This document shows positions 17,010-27,300 of a DNA stretch of 64,000 nt, piece after piece. Source of the stretch: Polaribacter filamentus (GTDB lineage: Bacteria > Bacteroidota > Bacteroidia > Flavobacteriales > Flavobacteriaceae); contig NZ_MQUA01000013.1 in the NCBI RefSeq assembly GCF_002943715.1, forward strand, positions 1,605,001 to 1,669,000, read 5' to 3'. The notes beneath the pieces are model-generated. The model made no database searches. It had not been told where the DNA came from and saw only the letters and a program-made list of their open reading frames with translations. Position 1 is the stretch's first letter. Every line of letters starts with the position of its first letter. Position numbers and translations under genes: made by a program.

Positions 17010-18299
17010 TCACTCTTTAACAACTTTTAAAGTTTGTGTTTTTAAAGCCGATTTTAATTTTAAATAATAAACGCCAGAAGTCAAAGTTAAGGTACTTATT
17101 ACATTATTTTTATCCACACGAACAGGAATCAATTTCCCAGTAATATCATACAATTCAGTTTTTATAATTTCTTCTAAAGCTTCAATTTGAATACTTTCAT
17201 CAAACGGATTTGGATACACTTTTGCCACACAGTCAACATTATTTTCAATTGATAAAGTGCTGCATTTTGGGTTTGTTCCTGATACTTTTGTAAAAAATCC
17301 GTTAGCTACAGACCAATTTTGCCAAGCTCCACCGTTTCCAGTTTGCCAATCGTTTAAATCAAAATAATTTGTACCACTTTCCGTTCCTGGAACTTTATAA
17401 ACTTTTACTGCTTCTCCTCCTCTATTCCAATTTAAAGGATTGCCATCTGTACTATTTTCTGGCGCGAAATTTGCTATACAATTTGCTTGCAAAAAATAAG
17501 CATATTCTTGGTATTTTGGGTGCTCTCCATACACATACGCTTTGCCATCTTCGCCAACGCAAATTGCTGTATATTCATTCGCAGCAATACCAAAAGCCCG
17601 TTTATTCTTGTCTTTTACAAAACGAGCTAAAAATACGGTGTGTCTCCCATTTTGGTCACGATCATCATAATGTGTATCGGTAATTACATCATTCATAAAA
17701 GGAACTTTTAAAAAATCATCATAACCCAAAGTTACTCTTGGATGATACGGATTTGCTTGCGCTACTGCACTTGTTACCGTTCCGTTTTGTGCCGAAAAAT
17801 ACGATGTTCCTAAAATTGCCATTCCTGCACTTGTGCCGCCAATAACTCCTTTTTTTACATTGATAAAATTATTTAATGCCGTTTCCATGTCGTTATCTTT
17901 AAAAAAACGCACATAATCATATTGATCACCGCCTGCAAACCAAATTGCTTCTGCACTTGCAACTTTTTGCAAAACATACGCATCTGTTGCACCAGCAACA
18001 TTATTAATAACAAAAGTGGTTACAGAATTTATAGTAACGCCTAAATCCGAATAAAAATAATCATTATAACCATCGCTTCCAGAAGCTCTTAACACAACAA
18101 CATCACCGCCATCAGTTTGATTTAAAAACCATTTCATAGCGTCACTTTGTTCGCCTCTTCCGCCCATTAAACAAACTCCAGATTTATGATTTGTAGCAAC
18201 ATCAGTTTCCGTGTTTCCTGTTTTATATTCAACATAATTTTGAGAAAAAGTAAATTGAATTATAAATAAAAATAGCAAAGTAATTTTTTTTAACATCAT
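17010..18299 (-). CDS. Cyanophycinase-like S51 peptidase with type IX secretion tail
   Basis: 429 residues: signal peptide (cut near TFSQ, about 19), an S51/class I glutamine amidotransferase-like domain with LMGGRGEQSDAM, WFAGGDQYDYV and the nucleophile elbow GGTSAGMAILG, then a C-terminal type IX sorting domain (VYPNPFDESIQIE ... GVYYLKLKS). It is predicted to be exported across the outer membrane and attached to the surface or released. Cyanophycinases cut arginyl-polyaspartate into beta-Asp-Arg dipeptides. It is last in the SusCD operon, directly abutting the M20 gene. Confidence 0.8.
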   Translation of the reverse strand: MMLKKITLLFLFIIQFTFSQNYVEYKTGNTETDVATNHKSGVCLMGGRGEQSDAMKWFLNQTDGGDVVVLRASGSDGYNDYFYSDLGVTINSVTTFVINNVAGATDAYVLQKVASAEAIWFAGGDQYDYVRFFKDNDMETALNNFINVKKGVIGGTSAGMAILGTSYFSAQNGTVTSAVAQANPYHPRVTLGYDDFLKVPFMNDVITDTHYDDRDQNGRHTVFLARFVKDKNKRAFGIAANEYTAICVGEDGKAYVYGEHPKYQEYAYFLQANCIANFAPENSTDGNPLNWNRGGEAVKVYKVPGTESGTNYFDLNDWQTGNGGAWQNWSVANGFFTKVSGTNPKCSTLSIENNVDCVAKVYPNPFDESIQIEALEEIIKTELYDITGKLIPVRVDKNNVISTLTLTSGVYYLKLKSALKTQTLKVVKE

Positions 18300-19613
18300 T
18301 TACTTTTTGGCATTTAATAATCGATGTAACAAAACCGCAGTAATTTTCGCTTTTTGTGCAACCGAATTTAAGTTACCAATTTCATTAATGGTATGATCTC
18401 CAGAACCGCCAGTTAAACCCAAACCATCAATCGCCATCTCTACATAACCAGAAGTAAAAGAAATATCTGCTGCACCAGCGTTTCTTGGGTTTACAGCTTC
18501 TACTGCACCAAAACCTAAATCTTTACTCACATTATTATACTGCGATAATAACTCTAAATTTCCTTTTGTCATCGCCAAAGGCGGATAAGCTCCTTTCCCA
18601 AAAATAATTTTTGCCGTTGTATTTGGATAATTATTGTTGATTATTTTCAGCATTGTTTCTTTTGCTTTTTCTAATTGCTCTGGCGATGTTGCTCTTAAAT
18701 CTCCATGAACAAAAGCGGTTTGAGCAACCACATTGTTTTTACCAAAAGTAGTTCCTCCAGTTTCATCTGTATCAATTTCTAAACTGGTACCTCCTAAAAC
18801 AAAACCCGGATTAAAAGTTAAATCTTTTTCATTGGATAATTGTTCATAGAATTCATTTAAAATTCTTGAGGCTTCATAAATTGCACCTGCACCAATTTCT
18901 TTTGTAAAAATTTGAGAAGAATGCGCAGCGTTTCCTGTTACAGTAAGTTTCCAATCGGCAGAACCTCTTCTAGAAACAACAATGGTTTCTGTTCTGTTAT
19001 CTCCGTTTTCAAAACCCAAAGCAATATCTGCCCTTTTTGCAGCATCAATTAAATCTTTTTTAGATAATTCTATCGGATCTCCACTTTTTTCTTCATCACC
19101 AGTCATAATAATTTCTATAGATAAATCGTCTAGAACACCGGCTTCTTTTAGTGCTTTCATGGCTAAAATAATAATCACATCGCCACCTTTCATGTCTGCA
19201 ACTCCCGGACCTTTTATAATGGAATCATTGACCATTATAAATTCTTGCAACGGACTATCTTCTTCAAAAACAGTATCTAAATGACCAATCATTAAAATTT
19301 TTGGTCCATTTTTCTTACCTTTTCTAACCGCAATTAAATGTCCTGCTCTGTTGTATGCTTCACCAGAAGTTTGTTTGGTTTCAAAACCCAACTGATCTAA
19401 TTCCGTTTTAAAAAGTGCACCAACTTCTTTAACTCCTTTAAAATTCATAGTGCCACTATTTATGTTTATTGCTTTTTTTAACAAAACAATAGCATCATCA
19501 ATATTTTTATCTACGGATTTTACAATTCGTTTTTCTGTGCTGTTTTTTTGAGAAAACACAAGTGTTGAGAAACTTAAGAATACTAAAAAGACTATTTTTT
19601 TAAATCTAATCAT
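18300..19613 (-). CDS. M20 family metallopeptidase (glutamate carboxypeptidase-like)
   Basis: 437 residues with a signal peptide (cut near LVFSQ, about 21). The di-zinc site is intact: IGHLDTVF, GPGVADMKGGD, TGDEEKSG, FENGDN and a late His in DHTINEIGN. The family removes C-terminal residues or cuts dipeptides in the periplasm. Placed between two cyanophycinase-type enzymes, it is a good candidate for splitting the dipeptides they release; the substrate is inference. Start and stop abut its neighbours, showing tight operon packing. Confidence 0.88.
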   Translation of the reverse strand: MIRFKKIVFLVFLSFSTLVFSQKNSTEKRIVKSVDKNIDDAIVLLKKAININSGTMNFKGVKEVGALFKTELDQLGFETKQTSGEAYNRAGHLIAVRKGKKNGPKILMIGHLDTVFEEDSPLQEFIMVNDSIIKGPGVADMKGGDVIIILAMKALKEAGVLDDLSIEIIMTGDEEKSGDPIELSKKDLIDAAKRADIALGFENGDNRTETIVVSRRGSADWKLTVTGNAAHSSQIFTKEIGAGAIYEASRILNEFYEQLSNEKDLTFNPGFVLGGTSLEIDTDETGGTTFGKNNVVAQTAFVHGDLRATSPEQLEKAKETMLKIINNNYPNTTAKIIFGKGAYPPLAMTKGNLELLSQYNNVSKDLGFGAVEAVNPRNAGAADISFTSGYVEMAIDGLGLTGGSGDHTINEIGNLNSVAQKAKITAVLLHRLLNAKK

Positions 19614-19625
19614 AAAAGGCTGTTT

Positions 19626-20477
19626 TTATTTGATTGTAAATGTTTCACCAGGCAAATAAATATCTAAAGTAATGCCGTGAGCACCTAACTTATCTTGATA
19701 CATATTTTTTGATTTCTTCGGATTTTTAAAAACAATTACTTGATATTCTCCAACAATCTCTATTTTGTTTCCTGTAATTAGAATAGCCGTAGATTCGTCA
19801 ATACCAATTCCTGTTTTTTCTGGATGTTCAATAACAGCGCTTAATAATCTGTTATAACGGCTTCTTTTCACAAAATGCTGATCAATAATAACGTTGTCAA
19901 TCATACCTAAACCAGTTTTTATTTCGATATTTTCTGATTGTAAGTTTCTAAAAGTGGATGAATATTCGGCATTTTTTAATTCATTTCCTGTTATCATCAT
20001 TTTACTCATTACTGCAGCTCCGGCACTTGTTCCTGCAATTAAACTTCCGTTTTTATAGGCTTCATGAATGGCTTTTTCAATATCAGTATTTGCAACAACC
20101 TCCATAAATCTATTTTGATCACCACCAGAAATATAAATCATACTTGCGTTTTTAAGAGAATCTATTTTATCCGAAGATAATTTCTCATCTTTTACAAACT
20201 GTAACGCATGCACATTTGTTATACCTTTTATAAGAAATTGCTTCTTTGCATAATATGCAGCCGTGTCTGGCTCGCTACTAGACATTGGTAAAATAACGCC
20301 ATAACCTTCTTTATCAATTCCTGATTCTAAAATAATTCTATCTATCATAGCTGATGGTCTTGAACCACCACCTATGATAAATAGTTTGCCTTTCACTTCT
20401 TTTTGTTGTGCGTAAGAAACCGAAGTTTGAAGCGCAACAACTAAAAGTAAAAAAAGTATACTTATTCTTTTTAACAT
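19626..20477 (-). CDS. Cyanophycinase (S51 serine peptidase)
   Basis: 283 residues with a Sec signal peptide (cut near VSYAQ, about 24). S51 landmarks: FIIGGGSRPSAM, MIYISGGDQNRFMEV, the nucleophile GTSAGAAVMS (about 150), GLGMIDNVIIDQHFVKRSRYNRLL and GIGIDESTAILI. These are the motifs of true cyanophycinases, closer to the type enzyme than the T9SS paralogue nearby. It is predicted periplasmic and would convert imported polymer pieces into beta-aspartyl dipeptides. Two bases separate it from the upstream PKD/propeller gene. Confidence 0.85.
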   Translation of the reverse strand: MLKRISILFLLLVVALQTSVSYAQQKEVKGKLFIIGGGSRPSAMIDRIILESGIDKEGYGVILPMSSSEPDTAAYYAKKQFLIKGITNVHALQFVKDEKLSSDKIDSLKNASMIYISGGDQNRFMEVVANTDIEKAIHEAYKNGSLIAGTSAGAAVMSKMMITGNELKNAEYSSTFRNLQSENIEIKTGLGMIDNVIIDQHFVKRSRYNRLLSAVIEHPEKTGIGIDESTAILITGNKIEIVGEYQVIVFKNPKKSKNMYQDKLGAHGITLDIYLPGETFTIK

Positions 20478-20479
20478 AA

Positions 20480-21613
20480 TTATTGTTTTTGACCAATTAC
20501 AATACCTCTTGTATCGCTAGTTGAAGAAAACCAAGCTTCCGGATTAGAACCATCTAAATTTGCTCGCATTAAAACATCAGTACTTCTGTCTCCCCAATAA
20601 ATTTTATCTTCATTTGGATCGTATCCAATACCGTACACAACTCTACCAATTCCAACTGCAATTGTGGTTACATTTGTGCCATCTAAAGAAGCTGATTTTA
20701 ATCGAATATCACCAGAACCAATGTACTCATCATAATATATTCTGTCTTTAATTACTTTAATTGTTCCGCCTTCAACAGCGGCAATTAGAATTCTTTCACC
20801 AGTTCCGTCAAGATTTTTTACACCAATATCACCATTATAATTAATCCAATATAGCTTTCTATTTAGCACATCTACAGAAAGTCCGTCAGGATCATTAGAT
20901 TGCCCTGTCACAAAATCTTCAACTTGATTTACATCGGCATCATTCAAGTTTCCTCTTTGAATTCCAGAACTCGTATCCCAATAAATTTGATTTTCTTGGT
21001 AATCAATAGACAAGCCGTTTGGTTGATCAACGCCTGTTCTAAAGTCTTCAAAATTACTACCGTCTAAATTGACTCTGTAAATTTTATCTGCCCCAGAATC
21101 ACTTATGTATATTTTTTTATGAACGGTATCTAGCGCCATATTGTAGGAAGATTGCATATTTACACCTCCAATAGTTGAAAAAACTGGTGCTTGATCATTA
21201 ATTAAAGCTTGATAAAGCTGAGAACCATCTGTAAAATAAATAGGTGTTCCAGTTGCGCTTGGATCTTTAATAACAATTGTTTTTGTTACTTCTTTAATTT
21301 CTAATGAAGTAGCCGTTGAAACAACTAAATTTACTATATAAACCCCAGGATTTGTATACAAATGAATTGGGCTTTTTTCTTTGGATGACGTATTGTCTCC
21401 AAAATTCCAATAAAAAGTAGCTTCACCAACATTTGCTGGTACAATAGAATTGTTTATAAAAGTTACATTTGCAGGTGCTAAATCCTCATTATCTATGACA
21501 AAATCGAACAAAGGAACTGTGCTTGCTGGTGGCACAGGATACTCATTATCATCGCAAGAATGAAACAATATACCCACAAAAAGAATGGTTAGTAGTTTAT
21601 ATATTTTTTTCAT
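20480..21613 (-). CDS. Surface lipoprotein with PKD domain and YWTD-type beta-propeller
   Basis: 377 residues: lipobox LFHSC (about 20), one PKD domain (NVTFINNSIVPANVGEATFYWNFGD in part, about 45-110), then six-bladed propeller repeats of the LDL-receptor class B type with units such as KIYISDSGADKIYRVNLDGSN and KIYWGDRSTDVLMRANLDGSN. It occupies the place of the SusE/F-like surface-binding proteins in a SusCD locus, so a substrate-capture role is likely but unproved. It is paralogous to the next upstream gene. Confidence 0.82.
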   Translation of the reverse strand: MKKIYKLLTILFVGILFHSCDDNEYPVPPASTVPLFDFVIDNEDLAPANVTFINNSIVPANVGEATFYWNFGDNTSSKEKSPIHLYTNPGVYIVNLVVSTATSLEIKEVTKTIVIKDPSATGTPIYFTDGSQLYQALINDQAPVFSTIGGVNMQSSYNMALDTVHKKIYISDSGADKIYRVNLDGSNFEDFRTGVDQPNGLSIDYQENQIYWDTSSGIQRGNLNDADVNQVEDFVTGQSNDPDGLSVDVLNRKLYWINYNGDIGVKNLDGTGERILIAAVEGGTIKVIKDRIYYDEYIGSGDIRLKSASLDGTNVTTIAVGIGRVVYGIGYDPNEDKIYWGDRSTDVLMRANLDGSNPEAWFSSTSDTRGIVIGQKQ

Positions 21614-21620
21614 GTTTGTT

Positions 21621-22967
21621 TTATTTAATTAATACAATTCCTCTTGGACTTGCAATTCCTGTTTGTAAAATTTCTGAATTAGAACCGTCTAAATCTGCGC
21701 GATATAATTCGCCAGTATCTCTGCCAGACCAATACAATTTATTTACTTGATAATCTATTTGCATTCCATAAATTCTAGTTGCTTTTGTGCTTACCGTTTG
21801 CATGTTAGAACCATCTAAATTTGCTATTTTAAGTTCATCAGAATTTTGATCATCAAAATAAATTTTATCATTTACAGTATCCACCAAAATTGCATACCCA
21901 TAAACACCAGGAACAATTATTGATGCATTTGTACCATCTAAATTTGCTTGGTATAAATTTTCTGCATTGACATCATACACATACATTTTATTGTTTTCAA
22001 CATCTAAAGAAATTGCTCTCCATTGTGCGCCAGCAATATTTAAAAAACCTATTTCTGGGTTTGATCCATCTAAATTTGCTTTTGAAACATTTCCATCATC
22101 ATCCACCCAAAGAATTTTTCCTGCAGCAACATTTAATGCTATTCCATAGGGATCACCTATATTACTCAAAATATTTTCTAAGTTTGAACCATCTTTGTCC
22201 ATTCTCCAAATTTTTCCATTTGGATAGGTATCAAAATCACTGAAATAAATTTTGTTGTTCACATTATCATACGCCATTCCTATTCCGCCTTTACCAGCAA
22301 TATCTAAAACATCTGTAGTACTTCCTGATGCGCCTAAATCAAATTTTCTGATAAAATCATCATTTAAAGCGATATAATATAATTCACCCGGATTTACTGG
22401 TGCCTCTGCAATTGTAATTTGTTTAGTAACAGTATTTTCTCCATTTGCATTACTCGTTTTTAAAGTTACTGTAAAAGCACCAGCATTAGGATATGCAAAA
22501 GCAGGATTTGCTAACGTTGATGTTCCGTTTCCTGAATCTCCAAAAGACCACAAAAAGCTATCTGCACCTAGAGAAGTACTTGTAAATTGAACCGGAACAG
22601 TTGCTTTTAAATCTTCTTCATTTTCAACGATAAACGAACTTAAAGAAGTTACTGTAATTTCTACATTAGAAATCGTAGAACCACCTGAACCCGTTGAAAC
22701 CAAACTCACTAAAAATCGTCCACTTTCTCCATAAGATTTTTTTGGTGATACTTGTTTCGATGTTGTACCATCGCCAAAACTCCATTTATATGCAGTTGCA
22801 TTTTGCGAATTATTTGTAAATTGAATTGATTCATTTATTGCTACAGTTGTTGCGCTATATGTAAATTCTGCTTGCGATTGTGGTGGTAAAGCTTCTTCAT
22901 CATTACACGAAAAAATGGTAAGCGAAATAAAAGCTAAAACAATGTATTTATAAAATTTAGTTTTCAT
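21621..22967 (-). CDS. Surface lipoprotein with two PKD domains and YWTD-type beta-propeller
   Basis: 448 residues: lipobox IFSC (about 21), two PKD domains (ATAYKWSFGDGTTSKQVSP and DSFLWSFGDSGNGTS), then LDLR-B-like propeller repeats (KIYFSDFDTYPNGKIWRMDKDGSN, KLYWSGRDTGELYRADLDGSN in part). It is the longer paralogue of the neighbouring protein with one extra PKD domain. It follows SusD by 32 bases. It is probably a second surface binding protein; the duplicated pair is distinctive for this locus. Confidence 0.82.
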   Translation of the reverse strand: MKTKFYKYIVLAFISLTIFSCNDEEALPPQSQAEFTYSATTVAINESIQFTNNSQNATAYKWSFGDGTTSKQVSPKKSYGESGRFLVSLVSTGSGGSTISNVEITVTSLSSFIVENEEDLKATVPVQFTSTSLGADSFLWSFGDSGNGTSTLANPAFAYPNAGAFTVTLKTSNANGENTVTKQITIAEAPVNPGELYYIALNDDFIRKFDLGASGSTTDVLDIAGKGGIGMAYDNVNNKIYFSDFDTYPNGKIWRMDKDGSNLENILSNIGDPYGIALNVAAGKILWVDDDGNVSKANLDGSNPEIGFLNIAGAQWRAISLDVENNKMYVYDVNAENLYQANLDGTNASIIVPGVYGYAILVDTVNDKIYFDDQNSDELKIANLDGSNMQTVSTKATRIYGMQIDYQVNKLYWSGRDTGELYRADLDGSNSEILQTGIASPRGIVLIK

Positions 22968-22999
22968 ATGATGTCTATTTATGTTTTATATAATTTTTT

Positions 23000-24325
23000 T
23001 TAGTATCCTGGATTCTGAACCATTCCTGGATCATTATTTGTTAATATTTCGTCTATAGGAATTGGAAAAAGCGTCTGATTTATACTTTTAACATTTGGTA
23101 AAACAGCTGTTGCACGGTTTGTTCTTACCAAATCGAACCATCTGTGGCCTTCAAAAGCGAACTCAAAACGTCTTTCGTTTTCTATAATTCTTACCAATTT
23201 TGAAACTGATGTTTCTGAAGTTGATCCTAAATTAGCTCTATTTCTAATTTTATTAATATCATCTCTAACCGCTTGATCATTTACAGTTGGTAAATTCGCT
23301 TCCGCTTCAGCTCTAATTAAATAGATATCTGCTAATCTCAAAACAATTACATTGTCTGCACCTAAACTTAAATCATCATATTTAATAGCATAGGCGTTTG
23401 TTCCTGCAAAAGCCAAACTTGCATTAAACCTTGCATCTCCTGTTTGATAAGAACTTACTAAATCTACGGATGGTTCTACTTCTCTTCTTCCGTTTAAAGA
23501 AGTTGGAAAATTATATTCTGCAATTCTATTTCTCTCTAATTGAGAGAAAAATATTTCAAAAATTGATTCCGAAGATTCATCCGTAAAAACATCACGATAA
23601 TTCGTTAATAATGAATAATTACCATTCTTAATTACATCGGTTGCCATTGCAATTGCTTTTGGATAGTCTTTTTGATACAAATAAACTCTTGCCAACAAAG
23701 CTTTTGCTGCAAATTTTGAAGCTCTCGTTTTATTACCAGAAGTTGTAAGTTTATCAGCTGCAAAAGTTAAATCATCAATAATTTGAGCATATACTTCACC
23801 TACCGTATTTCTTGGTGCATCTAAATTATCCACACCAATTGTAGGTTCTAATTTGATAGGAACTCCGCCAAAATAATTCAATAAATTAAAATGATTTAAT
23901 GCACGTATAAAATACAATTCAGCCAAAGCTTTGTCTTGTTCTTCTGATGTCATCCCTTCAATAGTTGGCACTTTTTGCACCACATTATTGGCTACATTAA
24001 TTCCGTCATAAGCCAAAGACCAAATACCACTTACAGAACCATTTTCTGGAAGAATATTATTGTTATTCACTTCGGCATACACTGCTGCTGTAGCTGCTAA
24101 AGGATGCGAAAGATTGTCTGCGGATAAATCTGAAAAAAGGTGAAAAGTTCTACCATAATAACTTAAACTTTGAAACGATGCATAGGCTCCTAAAATACCT
24201 TTATCGATGTCCTTTTTCGTTTTAAAAGCTTCGCTTGCTTCTATAGAACTTTGTGGTTCTGCATCTAAAACATCACAAGAAATTATGGTTAGTAGTAAGC
24301 ATACTGTTAGAATTATCTTTTTCAT
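23000..24325 (-). CDS. SusD/RagB family nutrient-binding outer membrane lipoprotein
   Basis: 441 residues with lipobox IISC (about 17), the TPR-like helical SusD fold with ALAELYFIRALNHFNLLNYFGGVPI, VYLYQKDYPKAIAMA, and the C-terminal ENERRFEFAFEGHRWFDLVRT signature. SusD caps the SusC pore and binds ligand on the cell surface. Three bases separate it from the SusC stop. The ligand is not encoded in the fold; the neighbouring enzymes point to a peptide-like polymer. Confidence 0.95.
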   Translation of the reverse strand: MKKIILTVCLLLTIISCDVLDAEPQSSIEASEAFKTKKDIDKGILGAYASFQSLSYYGRTFHLFSDLSADNLSHPLAATAAVYAEVNNNNILPENGSVSGIWSLAYDGINVANNVVQKVPTIEGMTSEEQDKALAELYFIRALNHFNLLNYFGGVPIKLEPTIGVDNLDAPRNTVGEVYAQIIDDLTFAADKLTTSGNKTRASKFAAKALLARVYLYQKDYPKAIAMATDVIKNGNYSLLTNYRDVFTDESSESIFEIFFSQLERNRIAEYNFPTSLNGRREVEPSVDLVSSYQTGDARFNASLAFAGTNAYAIKYDDLSLGADNVIVLRLADIYLIRAEAEANLPTVNDQAVRDDINKIRNRANLGSTSETSVSKLVRIIENERRFEFAFEGHRWFDLVRTNRATAVLPNVKSINQTLFPIPIDEILTNNDPGMVQNPGY

Positions 24326-24328
24326 ATT

Positions 24329-27300
24329 TTAAAGTTTTAAGTTAACGCCTAATGTAAATGTTCTAGCTTGTGGGTAGGTAAAAAAGTCTGTACCAATAAC
24401 AGAATTATCATCTCCTCTATAATTTACCTCTGGATCTAAACCTGTGTAATTTGTAAAAGTTAGTAGATTTTGAATGCTTAAATACATTCTTAAACTAGAG
24501 AATAATTGCTTTTTAAATTTCGCCCCTTCAAGCGTGTAACCAAGTGTTACATTTTTTATTCTTAAATAAGAGCCATCTTCTATAAATCTTGATGATACTC
24601 GTTTGTTTTGAACCGATGCAACAGGATCTGTAGTTGCTCTTGGAATGTCTGTAATATCTCCTGGTTGCCTCCATCTTCTTGTTACCGCTGCTATTTGATT
24701 ATCTCCGCCTTGCAAAGATTCTAAAAATAAACGTGATCCATGAAATACATCATTTCCATAAGAACCTTGTAAGAAAATACTTAAATCGATATTATTATAA
24801 GAGAAATTATTTGTTAATCCTCCTATAAAATCTGGATGCGGATTCCCAACAATTGTTCTATCATCCGAAGTAATTTCGCCGTCAAAATTTGTATCAGCAT
24901 AAACAATATCTCCTGTTGATGGATCTACACCTAAAGATTCGTAGCTGTAAAAAATTCCGATAGGTTGGCCTTCCATAATTCTATTTCCACCTCTACCAAT
25001 ATCATCTATTGGTTGATTGTTATAAAGCTCTAAAACTTTATTTCGGTTTCCAGAAATATTAAATTGTGTGTTCCAAGTAAAATTATCTGTGCTTATATTT
25101 TGAGTAGATAAAGAAATTTCAATTCCTTTATTTTCAATTTTACCAACATTTTCTGTAATTGAAGAAAAACCAGAACTACTTGGCAAAGGTCTACTTAACA
25201 ATAGATCATTGGTTTGTTTGTTGTAATAGTCTGCTGTAAGCGTAACTCTATCCTTAAATAAACCTAAATTTATACCAATATTTAATTGTGTAGTACTTTC
25301 CCATTTTAAATCTGGATTTGGAATATTACTTGGAAAAATTGCGGGCTGACCACCGTAAGAACTATTCCCGTACAATTCTGAAAATAAAAACGGACTAATA
25401 TCATCGTTACCTGTTAACCCATAACTTACTCTAAACTTCAAATCTGAAACAGTTTTGTTATTTTTTAAAAAATCTTCTTGTGATACTCTCCAAGCTACAG
25501 ATGCAGCAGGAAAGAAACCAGTTCTATTATTTTCTCCAAATCTTGTTGATGTATCAAAACGCCCCGTTGCTGTAAAGATGTATTTATTATCAAAATTATA
25601 ATTTGCTCTTCCAAAATAAGAACGAATTCCAGCATCCGAAGCACTTGCACTGGCAGAAACAATCGTTGCCGCAGAATTTATATATTCTAAATTATCATCT
25701 GCAAAATCTTGTCCACGAATAAAAGAAGAACGTCTTTCATACTTTTCAAAACTATATCCAGCTAATACTTCTACTCTGTGTTTATTAAATCGTTTTTTAT
25801 ATTTTAATAAATTATTAGAAACAATATTTAAAACATTGCTGTAGGTTTCAAAACCTAAACCATTAAATTTTGCTCCTTGCACCGTTTTTGTAGATTCATA
25901 AGCATGCTCTCTAAAATTTAAAAAATCAACTCCCCATTTTGATGTAAAAGTTAAATCATCTGTAATTTTATATTCTGCATATACATTGGAATTTGTTCTA
26001 TAAGAAAAATTCTCATTAATTGTTTCATTTGCAATGGAAACCGCGTTTGAATAAGGTCCATTTTGATTGTAGCTGTCGTCTTCATTAAATACAGGGAAAA
26101 TAGCAGGAGTAGAAATTCCGTTAGGTAATGGTCCTTGCAATGTTTGGTCACCTTCAACACGATTTGTTTTAGAATAGGTTAAGCCAATACTTGTTCCTAT
26201 CTTTAATCGATCAGAAATTTCATGATCAATATTTATTCTACCATTTGCTCTTTTATAGTCTGTACCAATTAAAACTCCTTCTTGATCAAAAAAGTTACCA
26301 CTAATAAAAAATTGTGTTTTTTCTGATCCGCCAGTTGTAGAAACCTCGTAACTACTAATTGGTGCTGCTCTAAAAATCACATCTTGCCAATCTGTATCTA
26401 TTTTAATGTTATCCATGTCTTGCTGCGTAAAAGCAGCAGTACCGGTTAAATCATTTCTATATTCCATCCATTGTCTTGAATTTAGCATGTCTAATTTATT
26501 CCAAACTTGCTGCATTCCAGAACTAATATTTACGTTCACTTTAGACTCTTGTGCTTTTCCTCTTTTAGTGGTAATTAATACGATTCCGTTAGAAGCTCTT
26601 GCTCCATAAATTGCTGTTGCAGACGCATCTTTTAAAACACTTATCGATTCGACATCCGAAGGATTAATATCAGAAAGTGCACTAGAACCTTGACCAGAAT
26701 ACCCAATTTGAGCAAAATCTCCAGTAGTTATAGGAATTCCGTCAATAATATACAAAGGTTGATTTGAACCACTAATAGAACTTAAACCACGAATTCTTAC
26801 AGACATTTCTCCACCTGGAGTTCCTGAATTTTGAAGCACTTGCACTCCAGCAACTTGTCCTTGTAATAATCCATCAACAGAGGGCAAAGGTAAATCTTGA
26901 ATTTGTTTTGATGATACAGAGGAAACAGCATCACTAATTAAATCTTTTTGTTCTGTGCCAAAACCAATTACTACAATTTCTCCTAAAGCATTTACATCAA
27001 TTTTCATTCTGACCTCGATTTCTATTTGACCTAAAACAGATACTTCTTCAGTAACATATCCTATATAAGAAATCATTAAAACGGTTGCATTCGCTGGTAA
27101 TTCGTAGCTAAACCTACCTTTAATATCAGATGTTACACCCGTTGATGAGCCTTTTGCTCTAATACTTGCACCTTCTAAAGGATACCCTTCTTCATCAAAT
27201 ACTTTCCCTTTAATTTTAAGTTGTTGTTGGCTATTTTTAGTATCTAAATTTTGTGATTTTTGTGATTTTTGAGAAATTATAATTTGACGTTCATTAAACT

